From Flavobacterium microcysteis (GTDB taxonomy: Bacteria; Bacteroidota; Bacteroidia; Flavobacteriales; Flavobacteriaceae): a stretch of 64,000 nucleotides of DNA. The position numbers and the translations under genes were made by a program. Positions within the stretch are counted from its first letter, which is position 1; each line of letters starts with the position of its first letter. Below, in pieces: positions 54,556 to 63,354 of the stretch. The notes below the pieces were generated by a model that worked only from the letters and a program-made list of their open reading frames with translations, ran no database searches and was not told where the DNA came from. Location of the stretch: contig NZ_VFJE01000050.1 of NCBI RefSeq assembly GCF_006385255.1, positions 62,001-126,000 on the forward strand, written 5' to 3'.

Positions 54556-55252
54556 AATTCATAGCATTAATTCGAATACTGGCTTTGACAAGAGCCAGCG
54601 CTTTTATTTTTGAAAGCTCTACATCTTTATCCTGATGGTGCTTATTTTGGCTTACGAGCCTCACACAGCCCGGATTTTCCGATTTTTGGATATATTTCAC
54701 AGTCACATACTCTTCGCCGCTCATATCGATTCCTAAGAGGTACATTTCGCCCCAGAAAATCTCATTAGCAACATCGTGAATTTCTTTATACAGAACGATA
54801 TCGCCACTTTTTAGCAAAGGATACATACTATCACCCGTAACATAAACCGCTCCATCACATTTTGGTAAATGCGGAATGGAAATATGATCGATTGGATCCT
54901 GTGCCTTACTATCCTGAAAAAGAGGCACCAATCCTGCTACTGCTTCAATATCATACAGTGGAATCTGTTGATTTTCAACATAACTGTCTGTTCTAAGCCT
55001 GTAGGTTTCAATCTGCTTATTGTTCAGGATTTCTTCATTATCCACAAAAATATTTCCTTGGCCCGTCAGAAGCCAGGTTGGATTTAAATCGGTATAAACG
55101 GCAAGAATATTTTCTAAAACCTGCGATCCAATACTTTTTCCATCTTTTACAGCTTTAGAAATACTTCCTCTGCTGGCACCAATGCTATTTTCAAAAGCAT
55201 AATAACTTATGCCTTTCTTAGCCATGTATTCTCCTACTCTTTCTGAAACCAT
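54554..55252 (-). CDS. CI/LexA-like repressor: XRE helix-turn-helix plus S24 self-cleaving peptidase
   Basis: 232 residues. N-terminal helix-turn-helix (about 1-65, YYAFENSIGASRGSISKAVKDGKSIGS) and C-terminal S24 domain with a complete autoproteolysis set: cleavage bond Ala106-Gly107 (EAVAGLVP), nucleophile Ser142 (GDSMYP) and general base Lys186 (VTVKYI). Such repressors inactivate themselves with RecA during DNA damage. It is divergent from the 1160-residue protein gene, and its own promoter contains the half-site that is doubled in the two downstream promoters. Similar proteins also occur as solitary chromosomal regulators, so the regulon link is inference. Confidence 0.9.
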   Translation of the reverse strand: MVSERVGEYMAKKGISYYAFENSIGASRGSISKAVKDGKSIGSQVLENILAVYTDLNPTWLLTGQGNIFVDNEEILNNKQIETYRLRTDSYVENQQIPLYDIEAVAGLVPLFQDSKAQDPIDHISIPHLPKCDGAVYVTGDSMYPLLKSGDIVLYKEIHDVANEIFWGEMYLLGIDMSGEEYVTVKYIQKSENPGCVRLVSQNKHHQDKDVELSKIKALALVKASIRINAMN

Positions 55253-55276
55253 ATGATTATAATATTATTTATTGGG

Positions 55277-55304
55277 CAAATTTATGAAAAAAATCTTTAC
55301 ACAA
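55277..55304 (-). promoter_or_regulatory. S24 repressor promoter with single operator half-site
   Basis: Minus-strand TTG (55302-55304), 17-nt spacer, TAAATTTG (55277-55284). The spacer holds GAAAAAAATC (plus strand, 55286-55295), whose complement GATTTTTTTC is exactly the right half-site of the M15 promoter. Confidence 0.6.
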
Positions 55305-55448
55305 TAAAAAATATCGCTAAATTAAGAAAATAGTACTGTTTTAAATTGAATGAAACGTTTGAGTGAAAACATTTTAAACAACTCATTTATAAGCAATAGT
55401 TAACATAAATAGAAGCATTTCAATAATTATTAGCCGATTACAAAATAT

Positions 55449-55501
55449 TTGAAAATAATCTTATTTTAATTTGTTTTGTAGATTATTTTCTTCTATATTT
55501 G
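55449..55501 (+). promoter_or_regulatory. Carrier-gene promoter with inverted half-sites
   Basis: TTGAAAATAATCTTATTTT (55449-55467) is identical to 62325-62343. GAAAATAATC (55451-55460) and its complement GATTATTTTC (55481-55490) are 20 nt apart. -7 TATATTTG at 55494-55501; TTG candidates at 55471 and 55476. The leader would be about 115 nt, with nothing else recognised in it. Confidence 0.65.
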
Positions 55502-55623
55502 CAATGTAAAAATCTTTATAAGCCAAACAAAATTAAACTATTGCTGTCCGGAAAGCGGTTTTGTAATTTTTGAAAGGTTATTTACTAAGATTTATTTCTT
55601 TTAAATTTTAAATTAATAACAAA

Positions 55624-58600
55624 ATGAGTACACAAATTAAAAACACACTTTTCAGGTTTATGACCATGAGAGCGCCAGAGTTGATTAATGACGCTGAAAC
55701 AAAAAACCATTTCGTACAAATCGATCAAGAAACAGAATATTCTGCAAGCCATTTTCTTTCTGCGATTCAAAGTAACCCAAACATTGAAAGAAAAAAACAA
55801 TTACAAAGCTTGGCCACTAGTTTTGAAAGTCAAAATTTAAAACTAAAAAAAGAAATTGGTTCTATTGTAAGCGATCCATTTCTAAAATTTTCTGAATGGC
55901 TTATGGCCAATAGGAATTCTTTGACCGAATTGAAATTGGCAGCAAATACCCCTCCAAACATCGGCCCTTTAGATTTCAACACAAAGATTCAAATGTGGGA
56001 TAATCTTTTTTATCAAATCATTTCTCAAAAATCACCCTATCTGCGTGAAATCTTTTTATCGCTCTTAGTTGCCGATCAATTTGTATCAAATAAAAGCTTG
56101 ACATTTGAGCAACAAAAAGAAATAGCCAAAGCCAGGATTATTATTCCTAAAATCTTTGTTGAAAACGAAGCCAATTACGAGGCTCCAATAAAAGGAACAC
56201 CGCGTTCAATTCCTGTAAACTCTAAAGCACTGGATAAAAAATTGGATCTGTTTTTAGCCGAACAAAAGATTTCGCGATACCAAGAAACAATAAAAGAACT
56301 GTCTGTCATTCAAAAATCCTACAATAAATCGACGCAGTTGGCTCGAGAAAGTGCTTATAAGCAATATGAGCAAGACCTGAAAGACATTTATGCTTCTGCC
56401 CAAACTGTTGAGAAAAAATATACTGATAAGGATTTGGGTATTGAAAAAACACTTGTCGAATATGTTGGAGTCACTGTACCACCTTTTGAGTTTAATGCAA
56501 ACTCAGAAATTGATTTTGCATTAAGTTCTCCTAATATTTCCGCATTTACGGAGAGTGTCATTTTGAATCTCTCAAATGACTTTGGCACACTTACTGGGAT
56601 TATTGGAGCTATGGAGGGCGGAATAATTGATGAGTCAAATACGCTCATCCAGCAAAACCCGGGCAATCCGGAGATTGTTAATAACGGTGGTATTTTAACG
56701 CCTATAAACACAAATACGATAGGCTTGGGTAATGTCTTCTCATTTATAGGACAAAACCACATGGGCAAATCTCCTTTAACGTTTTTATTTAACAACGCCC
56801 CGCAAGGAGCTGATGTTATTGGTGCTAGCTATAACGTAAAATTTCCAAATGGAACGATAATTTCAGGCACTTCCTTTGATGACACTTGGGTTGATGACAA
56901 ATTAAAGGTAACTCTTTTCAGAGAAAAATTAGACTATTCAGTGGCAACAAATTTTACAGTTGACGGAGAATTACTGTTGAGCAATAACACTGCCATACAA
57001 ATCACAGGAAGAGGTACCGTTGGAGGCGGTGGAATAATTTCTGGAATGATACAAGAACTAAAAGCCTCTGGAAATGGAAGTTATAAAATAGTTGACATTT
57101 ATGATGAAAATACCCCCGGAGAGCCCGATACAACTCCTGCCCTTGAACCGGTTCGAACCTTTGGTTTTAGAAGATTAGGTATTACCGATTACAGGAAAGT
57201 AGAACAAGAAATTTGTTGCTATGTTCCGGGTGAAGTTTCGCATATCGAAAATATCATGGCGAGAGAGTTTAAGGAGAAAACCACCAGACGTTCCAGAAAA
57301 ACTGAAGATACGACTACGACAAGCAGCGAACAGGAAATCGAAAAATTAACCGATACCTCCACTACAGAACGCCATGAAATGAATCAGGAAGTTGCTTCAG
57401 TAATGGCTAAGGACACCAGTATAGGTGTTCAGGCGGGAGTTCATTGGGGATCAGGGAATTTTGGAGGAGAAGTAAATGCTTCCTATGCCAACAATACTTC
57501 ATCAGAGACATCAAACAGCCAGGCAGTTATGTATGCCAAAGAAATTACGGAACGAGCACTTGATCGTGTCGTACAAAAAGTAAAAGAAGAACGTACGACT
57601 AAAATTATTGAAGAGTTTTCTGAAGAAGACACACATGGTTTTGACAACCGTAAGGGAGACAATCATATTTCCGGGGTATACCGTTGGGTAGACAAAATTT
57701 ACAAAAATAAGGTTGTCAATTACGGAAAGCGTCTGATGTATGAATTTATGATTCCAGAACCGTCTTCTTTCCATAACGAAGTAACTTCTGGTAAAAAAGA
57801 CACCTTTACAGAAGTTTTGGTAAAGCCAATTGACCCAAGAACTGCTACCTTGTTAACTTTAAAAGACAGCAACGTACTAGTTCAAAATACCTATAAGCAC
57901 TGGGCAGCTATTTACAATGCAGAAATAGAAGCTTATCCTGATGAGGAAATTACCGTGGGAGAATCCTTTACGATTTTGGGATATCCGAATGGAGCAAAAA
58001 TAGCTGACACTGAATCCAACTCTGGAAATGGCAAAATAAAAATCCCTGAAGGATATAAAACCACTGATGCATTTGGAATTTTTAATGCCAGTAGCACAAA
58101 TGGTTATCAAGGAAATATTCTGTCTTTATCTATTGGAAATAAAACAGTTATGGATCCTGCAAAATTCCATCAGACTACCATGACTCTAAATTCTCCTATA
58201 GATAATTTTGAGATAGAAGTTCCAGTTTCCTTTACACTCGGAAACCATGTTGCCGGAGATATTGTTGCATCAGTAAAATGCAAATTGACTGAGAAAGCAA
58301 AACAGCAATGGAGGTTAAAAGCATTTAACGCCATTATCGAAGCTTATGAGGCAAAATTGGCAGAATATCAGGGAAAACTGACCGAAGCTAAAGCAACAGG
58401 AGAAGCTAAAGCAAAAACAAATCCAGGATTTTATCGTCAGGTTGAAAATACGATTTTGCGAAAAAACTGTATTGCTTACATGTTGGGCCATGAAAATATG
58501 GGCAAAAACATGCTGTTTGGAAGTAGTGCTATGGACTTAAAAGTTAAAAACGATGCCAATTTAGATATTTATACATCGCAGGTTAAGTTTTTAGAGCAGG

Positions 58601-59106
58601 CTTTTGAATGGGATTTGATGAGCTACCATTTCTACCCATTTTATTGGGCTAACAAAGAAAAATGGGCAGAACTATACAACCCGAATGAGACAAATGACCC
58701 AATATTCAGAGCTTTCCTTCAAAGCGGTATGGCAAGAGTAATCCTGACCGTACGTCCGGGATTTGAAGAAGCCGTTAACTGGTTTATGGCTACAGGACAA
58801 GTCTGGAATGGCGGACAAGTACCGGCTCCTGAAGATCCGTTATTTGTTTCTATCATCAAAGAATTGCAAACACAGGAAGGCGAAGTAGAAGAAACATGGG
58901 AAAGCCGTGTACCAACTTCACTGACTATTATCCAGGCAGGAAGCATGGGCTTGAATGTGGTCAACGCTTTGCCTTGCAATTCGGACTGTGACGACAATAC
59001 TCTGTTTGACAGCGATGGGCAGCCTATATTGGATTCCGAAGGCAATCCTATAAAATCATTTGTAAAAACAGATGTCTTGATTGGAGATAATTCCCAAACC
59101 GCATAA
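55624..59106 (+). CDS. Large signal-less protein of unknown family (putative toxin carrier)
   Basis: 1160 residues, no signal peptide, no T9SS sorting domain and no membrane segment. I do not recognise the family. Visible parts: helical N-terminal third with a coiled-coil-like stretch about 205-275; beta-rich middle (about 340-520, Gly/Asn-rich); a very charged Thr/Ser/Glu section near 541-600; an amphipathic beta stretch DTSIGVQAGVHWGSGNFGGEVNAS-like at about 600-635; GVYRWVDKIYKNKVVNYGKRLMYEF at 685-707; a helical QQWRLKAFNAIIEAYEAKL at 896-914; and a C-terminal domain with FEWDLMSYHFYPFYWANK. First gene under the S24-type promoter, ahead of a toxin-like gene, so a structural or delivery role is inferred. 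Confidence 0.7.
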   Translation: MSTQIKNTLFRFMTMRAPELINDAETKNHFVQIDQETEYSASHFLSAIQSNPNIERKKQLQSLATSFESQNLKLKKEIGSIVSDPFLKFSEWLMANRNSLTELKLAANTPPNIGPLDFNTKIQMWDNLFYQIISQKSPYLREIFLSLLVADQFVSNKSLTFEQQKEIAKARIIIPKIFVENEANYEAPIKGTPRSIPVNSKALDKKLDLFLAEQKISRYQETIKELSVIQKSYNKSTQLARESAYKQYEQDLKDIYASAQTVEKKYTDKDLGIEKTLVEYVGVTVPPFEFNANSEIDFALSSPNISAFTESVILNLSNDFGTLTGIIGAMEGGIIDESNTLIQQNPGNPEIVNNGGILTPINTNTIGLGNVFSFIGQNHMGKSPLTFLFNNAPQGADVIGASYNVKFPNGTIISGTSFDDTWVDDKLKVTLFREKLDYSVATNFTVDGELLLSNNTAIQITGRGTVGGGGIISGMIQELKASGNGSYKIVDIYDENTPGEPDTTPALEPVRTFGFRRLGITDYRKVEQEICCYVPGEVSHIENIMAREFKEKTTRRSRKTEDTTTTSSEQEIEKLTDTSTTERHEMNQEVASVMAKDTSIGVQAGVHWGSGNFGGEVNASYANNTSSETSNSQAVMYAKEITERALDRVVQKVKEERTTKIIEEFSEEDTHGFDNRKGDNHISGVYRWVDKIYKNKVVNYGKRLMYEFMIPEPSSFHNEVTSGKKDTFTEVLVKPIDPRTATLLTLKDSNVLVQNTYKHWAAIYNAEIEAYPDEEITVGESFTILGYPNGAKIADTESNSGNGKIKIPEGYKTTDAFGIFNASSTNGYQGNILSLSIGNKTVMDPAKFHQTTMTLNSPIDNFEIEVPVSFTLGNHVAGDIVASVKCKLTEKAKQQWRLKAFNAIIEAYEAKLAEYQGKLTEAKATGEAKAKTNPGFYRQVENTILRKNCIAYMLGHENMGKNMLFGSSAMDLKVKNDANLDIYTSQVKFLEQAFEWDLMSYHFYPFYWANKEKWAELYNPNETNDPIFRAFLQSGMARVILTVRPGFEEAVNWFMATGQVWNGGQVPAPEDPLFVSIIKELQTQEGEVEETWESRVPTSLTIIQAGSMGLNVVNALPCNSDCDDNTLFDSDGQPILDSEGNPIKSFVKTDVLIGDNSQTA

Positions 59107-59127
59107 TATAAGCCAAAATTAATCCTT

Positions 59128-59157
59128 AAGCCCTGCTCCATGGAGCAGGGCTTTTTA
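59128..59157 (+). terminator. Strong hairpin terminator between carrier and effector genes
   Basis: Perfect palindrome of two 13-nt arms (AAGCCCTGCTCCA and complement, 59128-59153) followed by a T-run, 22 nt after the carrier stop and only 13 nt before the effector ATG. The effector must be made by read-through, or from a site inside the carrier gene. Confidence 0.88.
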
Positions 59158-59169
59158 ACCACACAAAAT

Positions 59170-61770
59170 ATGAGAGCGACAGAATATGGACTACTCCATC
59201 AGGGAAATTATTCCTTTACAGACGTAAAAAACAACATCTACGTTTTCAATAATGAAATCAGCATTGAAAATGATGAAACAAATGAAAATGAAAGCAATGC
59301 TTATTCTGAAATGATCTATGTAGAGGTAGAACCACATAACGGAAATTCTAACGAATTCGAGACTGTTGAAGACGGTGAGATCCTCGATTATAGGGAAGGA
59401 AATTACATCTTCGTCTCCAACGTCGTTTCGTCTACGGAAATATCAGATTCCGCAACGGTTTATCATCAAAATTCGAGCATACAGACACGGATCTATAAGT
59501 TTGGCGAAAAATATTTCGCTCGGGTTACCAATAACATGCCCGTTGCATGGGGTTCCTTAATGGAAAATGTAGAAATAGTAGCGATGCGAATAAAGAAGAA
59601 AAAGAGGGAAAAGATAACCCAGTTGAACGACATTTTGATAGAAAAGAAGCTTTCAGTAGTGCTTTTTATCTCAAAAGACGGGGCACTGCTGGAAACTGCC
59701 TACCAATCAATTGATACCCTATATGAGAACGAAATAGTTCTGTTTATTGAAACCCATGACAGCATGAATATCTTTGGCTCTGTAGTCAGGATAAAAACAG
59801 GTGCTAACGTAACCTCTTCATCAGGCGTTCCATACAAAAAACTAAGCTGGGTTGTTGACTATTTTAATACAAAAGTTTCAAGCTTGGCCTTGAAGGAAAT
59901 TATCAAGGACCACATCATTGACAAATCAAGCAGTTTTTATCTGGTCAAAAGAATGATTGCTGGATATTTTAAAAATGTCGTACGGTTTTCATCAGATTTG
60001 ACATTGGAAGGAATCCACGGGATCTCTGACGGGATTGCACAAGCCATCGGGGAACTCAAACTGGACGATAGTCGATGGAAATATTATGATGATAATGGCT
60101 TGCCACTAAAGAACATCAACTTGTTTTTACCAGGATTGGGAGTCATCAAATCCCTTCAGGAAAAGAACAAAAAGGTAAAACCGCTCAAACCTGAAGAAAT
60201 CAATGCCGAAGCAATAAACAGAATTGTTGAGTTAGAAAAAAAACTAAAAGACAAGAAAAAAACTGTTGGCAAGGCTGATTTTTTCAAAAAGATTATCAAC
60301 CAACTGTTATATATGCTTCGAAAAGTAAAGGATTTTTTAAGCGATTCATTAGGCAAGGCTCTTGATTTCGCAGAAACTGTTTTCGTATTGTATAACGCCT
60401 ATATCGTTGGGATTATAAACAGCATCATTGACGCCATAAAAGGAATTTTCGACATGTTATCGATAATCTGCAAGTCATTGGCCACTTTACAGAAAAAAGG
60501 TAAAAATGCAGCACTAAATCTGCCAAGCTACCTTAGTCTGTTCTTTGAAATAATTGAAAACATGCTTGAAACGCTCGAGAATCTTTTTAGCAAAGAAAAC
60601 CTGAAAGCCTTAATCGAATTCTTTACAAAAAGCGCATCATTTCTCCTTACACTCCCAACCAAAATATTTACCTGGTTAACTGAAGATGCAGAAATGCCCA
60701 ATCTCGATACGGTTGCCTATTATTATGGCTATATCATCGGGTTTATCATCCAACTTATTTTGGAAATACTGTTTACCGGCGGTGCTAAAACAGTAGCAGA
60801 CGCATTTGAAAAACTGGCAGAGTCTTTGATAAACATTTTTAAGACCATGGAAAGGGTTGTCTTTAATGTCTCAGACAGAGTGGTTGCCAGCTTTGAAAAT
60901 CTTTTAGCTATTTTTGCTTACATTAGAGAAAAATCTAAAAATTTAGGTATTTTTCTAGAAAATATTCTCAAATGGCTGAATAGTATTTTTAGAAATGACG
61001 AATTAAGGGTCTTTTTCCAAAAATTTGATGTCGAACTGAAAAAGGTAGCCACTAGTTCTCCTTTATTTTCGGGTATTCCGGTTAAATTAGAAGATGGTGT
61101 TTATGCGCTTCTTAAAGATGGAATAGAAATTTTCAGAGGTAGTAAAAAAGAAATTAATGCATTAGCCAAAAAACTAGAGAACCTTTCTGATAATGCTGTA
61201 GAAGAATATTTGGAAATACTAAGAAAAGAAAAAAGGTTGATGAGTGAAAAGCAAATTGTTTTTGATGGGCAAACCTGGAGTTGGACAAATCCTAAGAATA
61301 TAGCATTAAAATGGTCTGGTCTTTCGAAAGAAGTTATAATTAAAAATATTGATAATATTTTAAGTAAGGGAGATCCGACTGCTGTTTTTGAAGCATCTGT
61401 AGCAAAAAAAATTTTAGAATTAGTTGAAAATGCGGCAGATGAAATTACTGATTTTTCTAACAGAGTCTTAAACAAAATAACTAGTATGCACATTGGAGAC
61501 ATTGATTGTGCTACTAAGAAATATATTATAGAGGCAAAAACTAATCTGGGGAGTGAAAAGGCAATTAAAAAATTAAACATACAAATTCAAAAATATCTGC
61601 CACAAAACATCAAGTCTACAGAAGGATTTATGAATCCTTTAGGGAAAAAAGTCGTTGTTGTATATGATGATTTGGGAACTTTTACTTTAAGCCATCCTAT
61701 TCTAAAAGAATTAGAAGAAAAAGGAGTAATATTTATAAAAGGAATTGATAATCTAAAAAAACTATATTAA
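59170..61770 (+). CDS. Polymorphic-toxin-like effector with C-terminal PD-(D/E)XK nuclease motif
   Basis: 866 residues, no signal peptide. The start is taken as MRATEYGLLHQGNYSF; the frame extends 10 codons back into the terminator hairpin. A beta-rich N-terminus (1-200) is followed by helical sections with strongly hydrophobic stretches at about 400-440 (VLYNAYIVGIINSIIDAI) and 514-540 (YYGYIIGFIIQLILEILF), suggesting membrane insertion. From about 640 (YALLKDGIEIFRGSKKEI) the composition turns AT-richer, a typical boundary of a swappable toxin module. GDID (776-779) and IIEAK (Glu788, Lys790) fit the PD-(D/E)XK nuclease core. A likely immunity gene starts 2 nt later. Confidence 0.75.
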   Translation: MRATEYGLLHQGNYSFTDVKNNIYVFNNEISIENDETNENESNAYSEMIYVEVEPHNGNSNEFETVEDGEILDYREGNYIFVSNVVSSTEISDSATVYHQNSSIQTRIYKFGEKYFARVTNNMPVAWGSLMENVEIVAMRIKKKKREKITQLNDILIEKKLSVVLFISKDGALLETAYQSIDTLYENEIVLFIETHDSMNIFGSVVRIKTGANVTSSSGVPYKKLSWVVDYFNTKVSSLALKEIIKDHIIDKSSSFYLVKRMIAGYFKNVVRFSSDLTLEGIHGISDGIAQAIGELKLDDSRWKYYDDNGLPLKNINLFLPGLGVIKSLQEKNKKVKPLKPEEINAEAINRIVELEKKLKDKKKTVGKADFFKKIINQLLYMLRKVKDFLSDSLGKALDFAETVFVLYNAYIVGIINSIIDAIKGIFDMLSIICKSLATLQKKGKNAALNLPSYLSLFFEIIENMLETLENLFSKENLKALIEFFTKSASFLLTLPTKIFTWLTEDAEMPNLDTVAYYYGYIIGFIIQLILEILFTGGAKTVADAFEKLAESLINIFKTMERVVFNVSDRVVASFENLLAIFAYIREKSKNLGIFLENILKWLNSIFRNDELRVFFQKFDVELKKVATSSPLFSGIPVKLEDGVYALLKDGIEIFRGSKKEINALAKKLENLSDNAVEEYLEILRKEKRLMSEKQIVFDGQTWSWTNPKNIALKWSGLSKEVIIKNIDNILSKGDPTAVFEASVAKKILELVENAADEITDFSNRVLNKITSMHIGDIDCATKKYIIEAKTNLGSEKAIKKLNIQIQKYLPQNIKSTEGFMNPLGKKVVVVYDDLGTFTLSHPILKELEEKGVIFIKGIDNLKKLY

Positions 61771-61772
61771 AA

Positions 61773-62201
61773 ATGAGAAATAAAATAATTGTTTCATTAG
61801 AACACAGAGACAAAGAGCAGGTTTTAAAAAAAATCATAGAGTTTGGAAAGAAAAACAAATTTGAAATTATTCCAAAAGAAAAGACTTTATCATCAGGAGA
61901 TATGGGTTTAAACAAAGGAATTGATAACGATAACATTTATATAGAATTTTCCATAACTGACAAAGATGAATTTAAAACTCAACATATATCAAATAGTAGT
62001 GTAATAAATGGCAAAAGGTATTATTTTTATATATGGATAGACCACACTAAAAACGTCGAAACCTATCACTCAATGAATAAATTTTTCAATGAAATCCTTT
62101 CAGATTATCCAGATATGCTAGTTACTGATGAAACATGCAAAAACTTTTATTCATTTGAACAAATCAAAAAGAAGCAAGTTCCAGAATGGTTATTAGTTTA
62201 A
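61773..62201 (+). CDS. Putative immunity protein for the adjacent nuclease effector
   Basis: 142 residues, cytoplasmic, no family recognised. MRNKIIVSLEHRDKEQVLKKI begins a small alpha/beta protein with an acidic centre (DNDNIYIEFSITDKDEF) and ends VPEWLLV. It starts 2 nt after the effector stop, shares its AT-rich base composition and precedes a terminator; these are the usual features of immunity genes. The role is inferred from position only. Confidence 0.6.
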   Translation: MRNKIIVSLEHRDKEQVLKKIIEFGKKNKFEIIPKEKTLSSGDMGLNKGIDNDNIYIEFSITDKDEFKTQHISNSSVINGKRYYFYIWIDHTKNVETYHSMNKFFNEILSDYPDMLVTDETCKNFYSFEQIKKKQVPEWLLV

Positions 62202-62234
62202 CTAGAAACATTTCATCAAAACACAATCAAAATT

Positions 62235-62259
62235 AAGCTACTTTCGAGTAGCTTTTTTT
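62235..62259 (+). terminator. Terminator after the immunity gene
   Basis: 8-bp stem AAGCTACT / AGTAGCTT with a TTCG tetraloop and seven T residues. Confidence 0.9.
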
Positions 62260-62324
62260 ATTACCTTTTACCTCACATTTAAACCAACAATCTAAAAATC
62301 TGTTTATTATAGCTTTTTAATTAG

Positions 62325-62375
62325 TTGAAAATAATCTTATTTTCTTTTATTTAATTGATTTTTTTCATATATTTG
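62325..62375 (+). promoter_or_regulatory. M15-operon promoter, near copy of the carrier-gene promoter
   Basis: TTGAAAATAATCTTATTTT (62325-62343) identical to 55449-55467. Half-sites GAAAATAATC (62327-62336) and GATTTTTTTC (62357-62366), again 20 nt apart, then TATATTTG (62368-62375) followed by TAATGTAA (CAATGTAA in the other copy). Confidence 0.65.
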
Positions 62376-62397
62376 TAATGTAATTAATTGAAAACAA

Positions 62398-62874
62398 ATG
62401 GATAAATATACTAAACAACGAATCGAAAAACTTCATCCAACTGTTAGAGAAGAAGTTACAAAAGTCATTGAAGAATGCGACAATGCTTTGACGGGCAGAG
62501 CAAAAATTCGGGTGACGCAAGGCCTTCGGACTTTTGAAGAACAAGATGCCTTATATGCACAAGGAAGAACAAAACCTGGAAAAAAAGTCACGAATGCCAA
62601 AGCGGGCCAATCCATACATAATTACGGTTTTGCTGTTGACATCTGCCTGATAATTGACGGAAAGGACGCTTCCTGGGACACTAAAAAAGACTGGGACAAT
62701 GACAAAATTGCCGACTGGTATGAGTGTGTGAAAATTTTCGCCAAACACGGTTGGGAATGGGGCGGCAATTGGAAAACATTTAAAGATATGCCCCACTTTG
62801 AAAAAAGAAACTTAAGCTGGAGATCATTGTCAAAGCTTAAAAAAGACAAAAACGGATATGTAATTTTAAAATAA
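62398..62874 (+). CDS. M15 family peptidase, endolysin-like (L-alanyl-D-glutamate or D-Ala-D-Ala type)
   Basis: 158 residues, no signal peptide. Zinc motifs SIHNYGFAVDI (SxHxxGxAxD) and MPHFE with the last His ligand define the M15 fold; TQGLRTFEEQDALYAQGR is the family N-terminal block. Enzymes of this size without a signal are usually phage-type endolysins that cut peptidoglycan peptides once released to the periplasm. First gene of the second S24-type transcription unit, starting about 16 nt after the expected transcription start. It could instead be a secreted effector. Confidence 0.85.
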   Translation: MDKYTKQRIEKLHPTVREEVTKVIEECDNALTGRAKIRVTQGLRTFEEQDALYAQGRTKPGKKVTNAKAGQSIHNYGFAVDICLIIDGKDASWDTKKDWDNDKIADWYECVKIFAKHGWEWGGNWKTFKDMPHFEKRNLSWRSLSKLKKDKNGYVILK

Positions 62875-62881
62875 AACAGCT

Positions 62882-63349
62882 ATGAAAACAATCAGAAAAA
62901 ATATGATGCTCTTCTTTTTCCTGTCATTTGCAGCAGTCTCGTGCGAATCGACAAGAACGGCAGTTTTTGATCAGTATTCTTATCAGAAAACGACCGAATT
63001 GAAAGTAGAAGCCTCGAAATTAATGGACAAAGCAACAACGCCGTATGCAAAGAATCAGCAGGAAACAGAAGCATTTTTCCTTCAGGTTGAAAAGCTTATC
63101 GAATATGAAAAAAATAAGCCCGACAATGAAATCACGTTTGCCATGTGGAAACTCCTAACAGACGAAGAAAAAAACTTACTGTCTGGATTCTTCAAACGCT
63201 GGAAAGAAAAAGAATCGTTATCGCCTGTTTTTCTTCAGGAATCAAAAAAACAGGTAATGGAAGCTATAGACATGCTGATCCAATATGAAATCAAAAAAGA
63301 CAAGACATCAAAAGACGGTCTTTTAGGCCTTATCAACAGCAATAAATAG
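62882..63349 (+). CDS. Small lipoprotein in the M15 operon
   Basis: 155 residues: MKTIRKNMMLFFFLSFAAVSC with acylated Cys, then a mostly helical, charged body (EQEAFFLQVEKLIEYEK-like, LSGFFKRWKEKE). No family recognised. Encoded 7 nt after the peptidase. Position and form (small helical lipoprotein next to an endolysin) recall an outer-membrane spanin, but nothing in the sequence proves it. Confidence 0.65.
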   Translation: MKTIRKNMMLFFFLSFAAVSCESTRTAVFDQYSYQKTTELKVEASKLMDKATTPYAKNQQETEAFFLQVEKLIEYEKNKPDNEITFAMWKLLTDEEKNLLSGFFKRWKEKESLSPVFLQESKKQVMEAIDMLIQYEIKKDKTSKDGLLGLINSNK

Positions 63350-63354
63350 AAATC

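Noticed and set aside
55624..61770. Type VI secretion or extracellular contractile injection system
   Set aside because: No sheath, tube, baseplate, VgrG/PAAR or AAA+ ATPase gene is present in the visible region.
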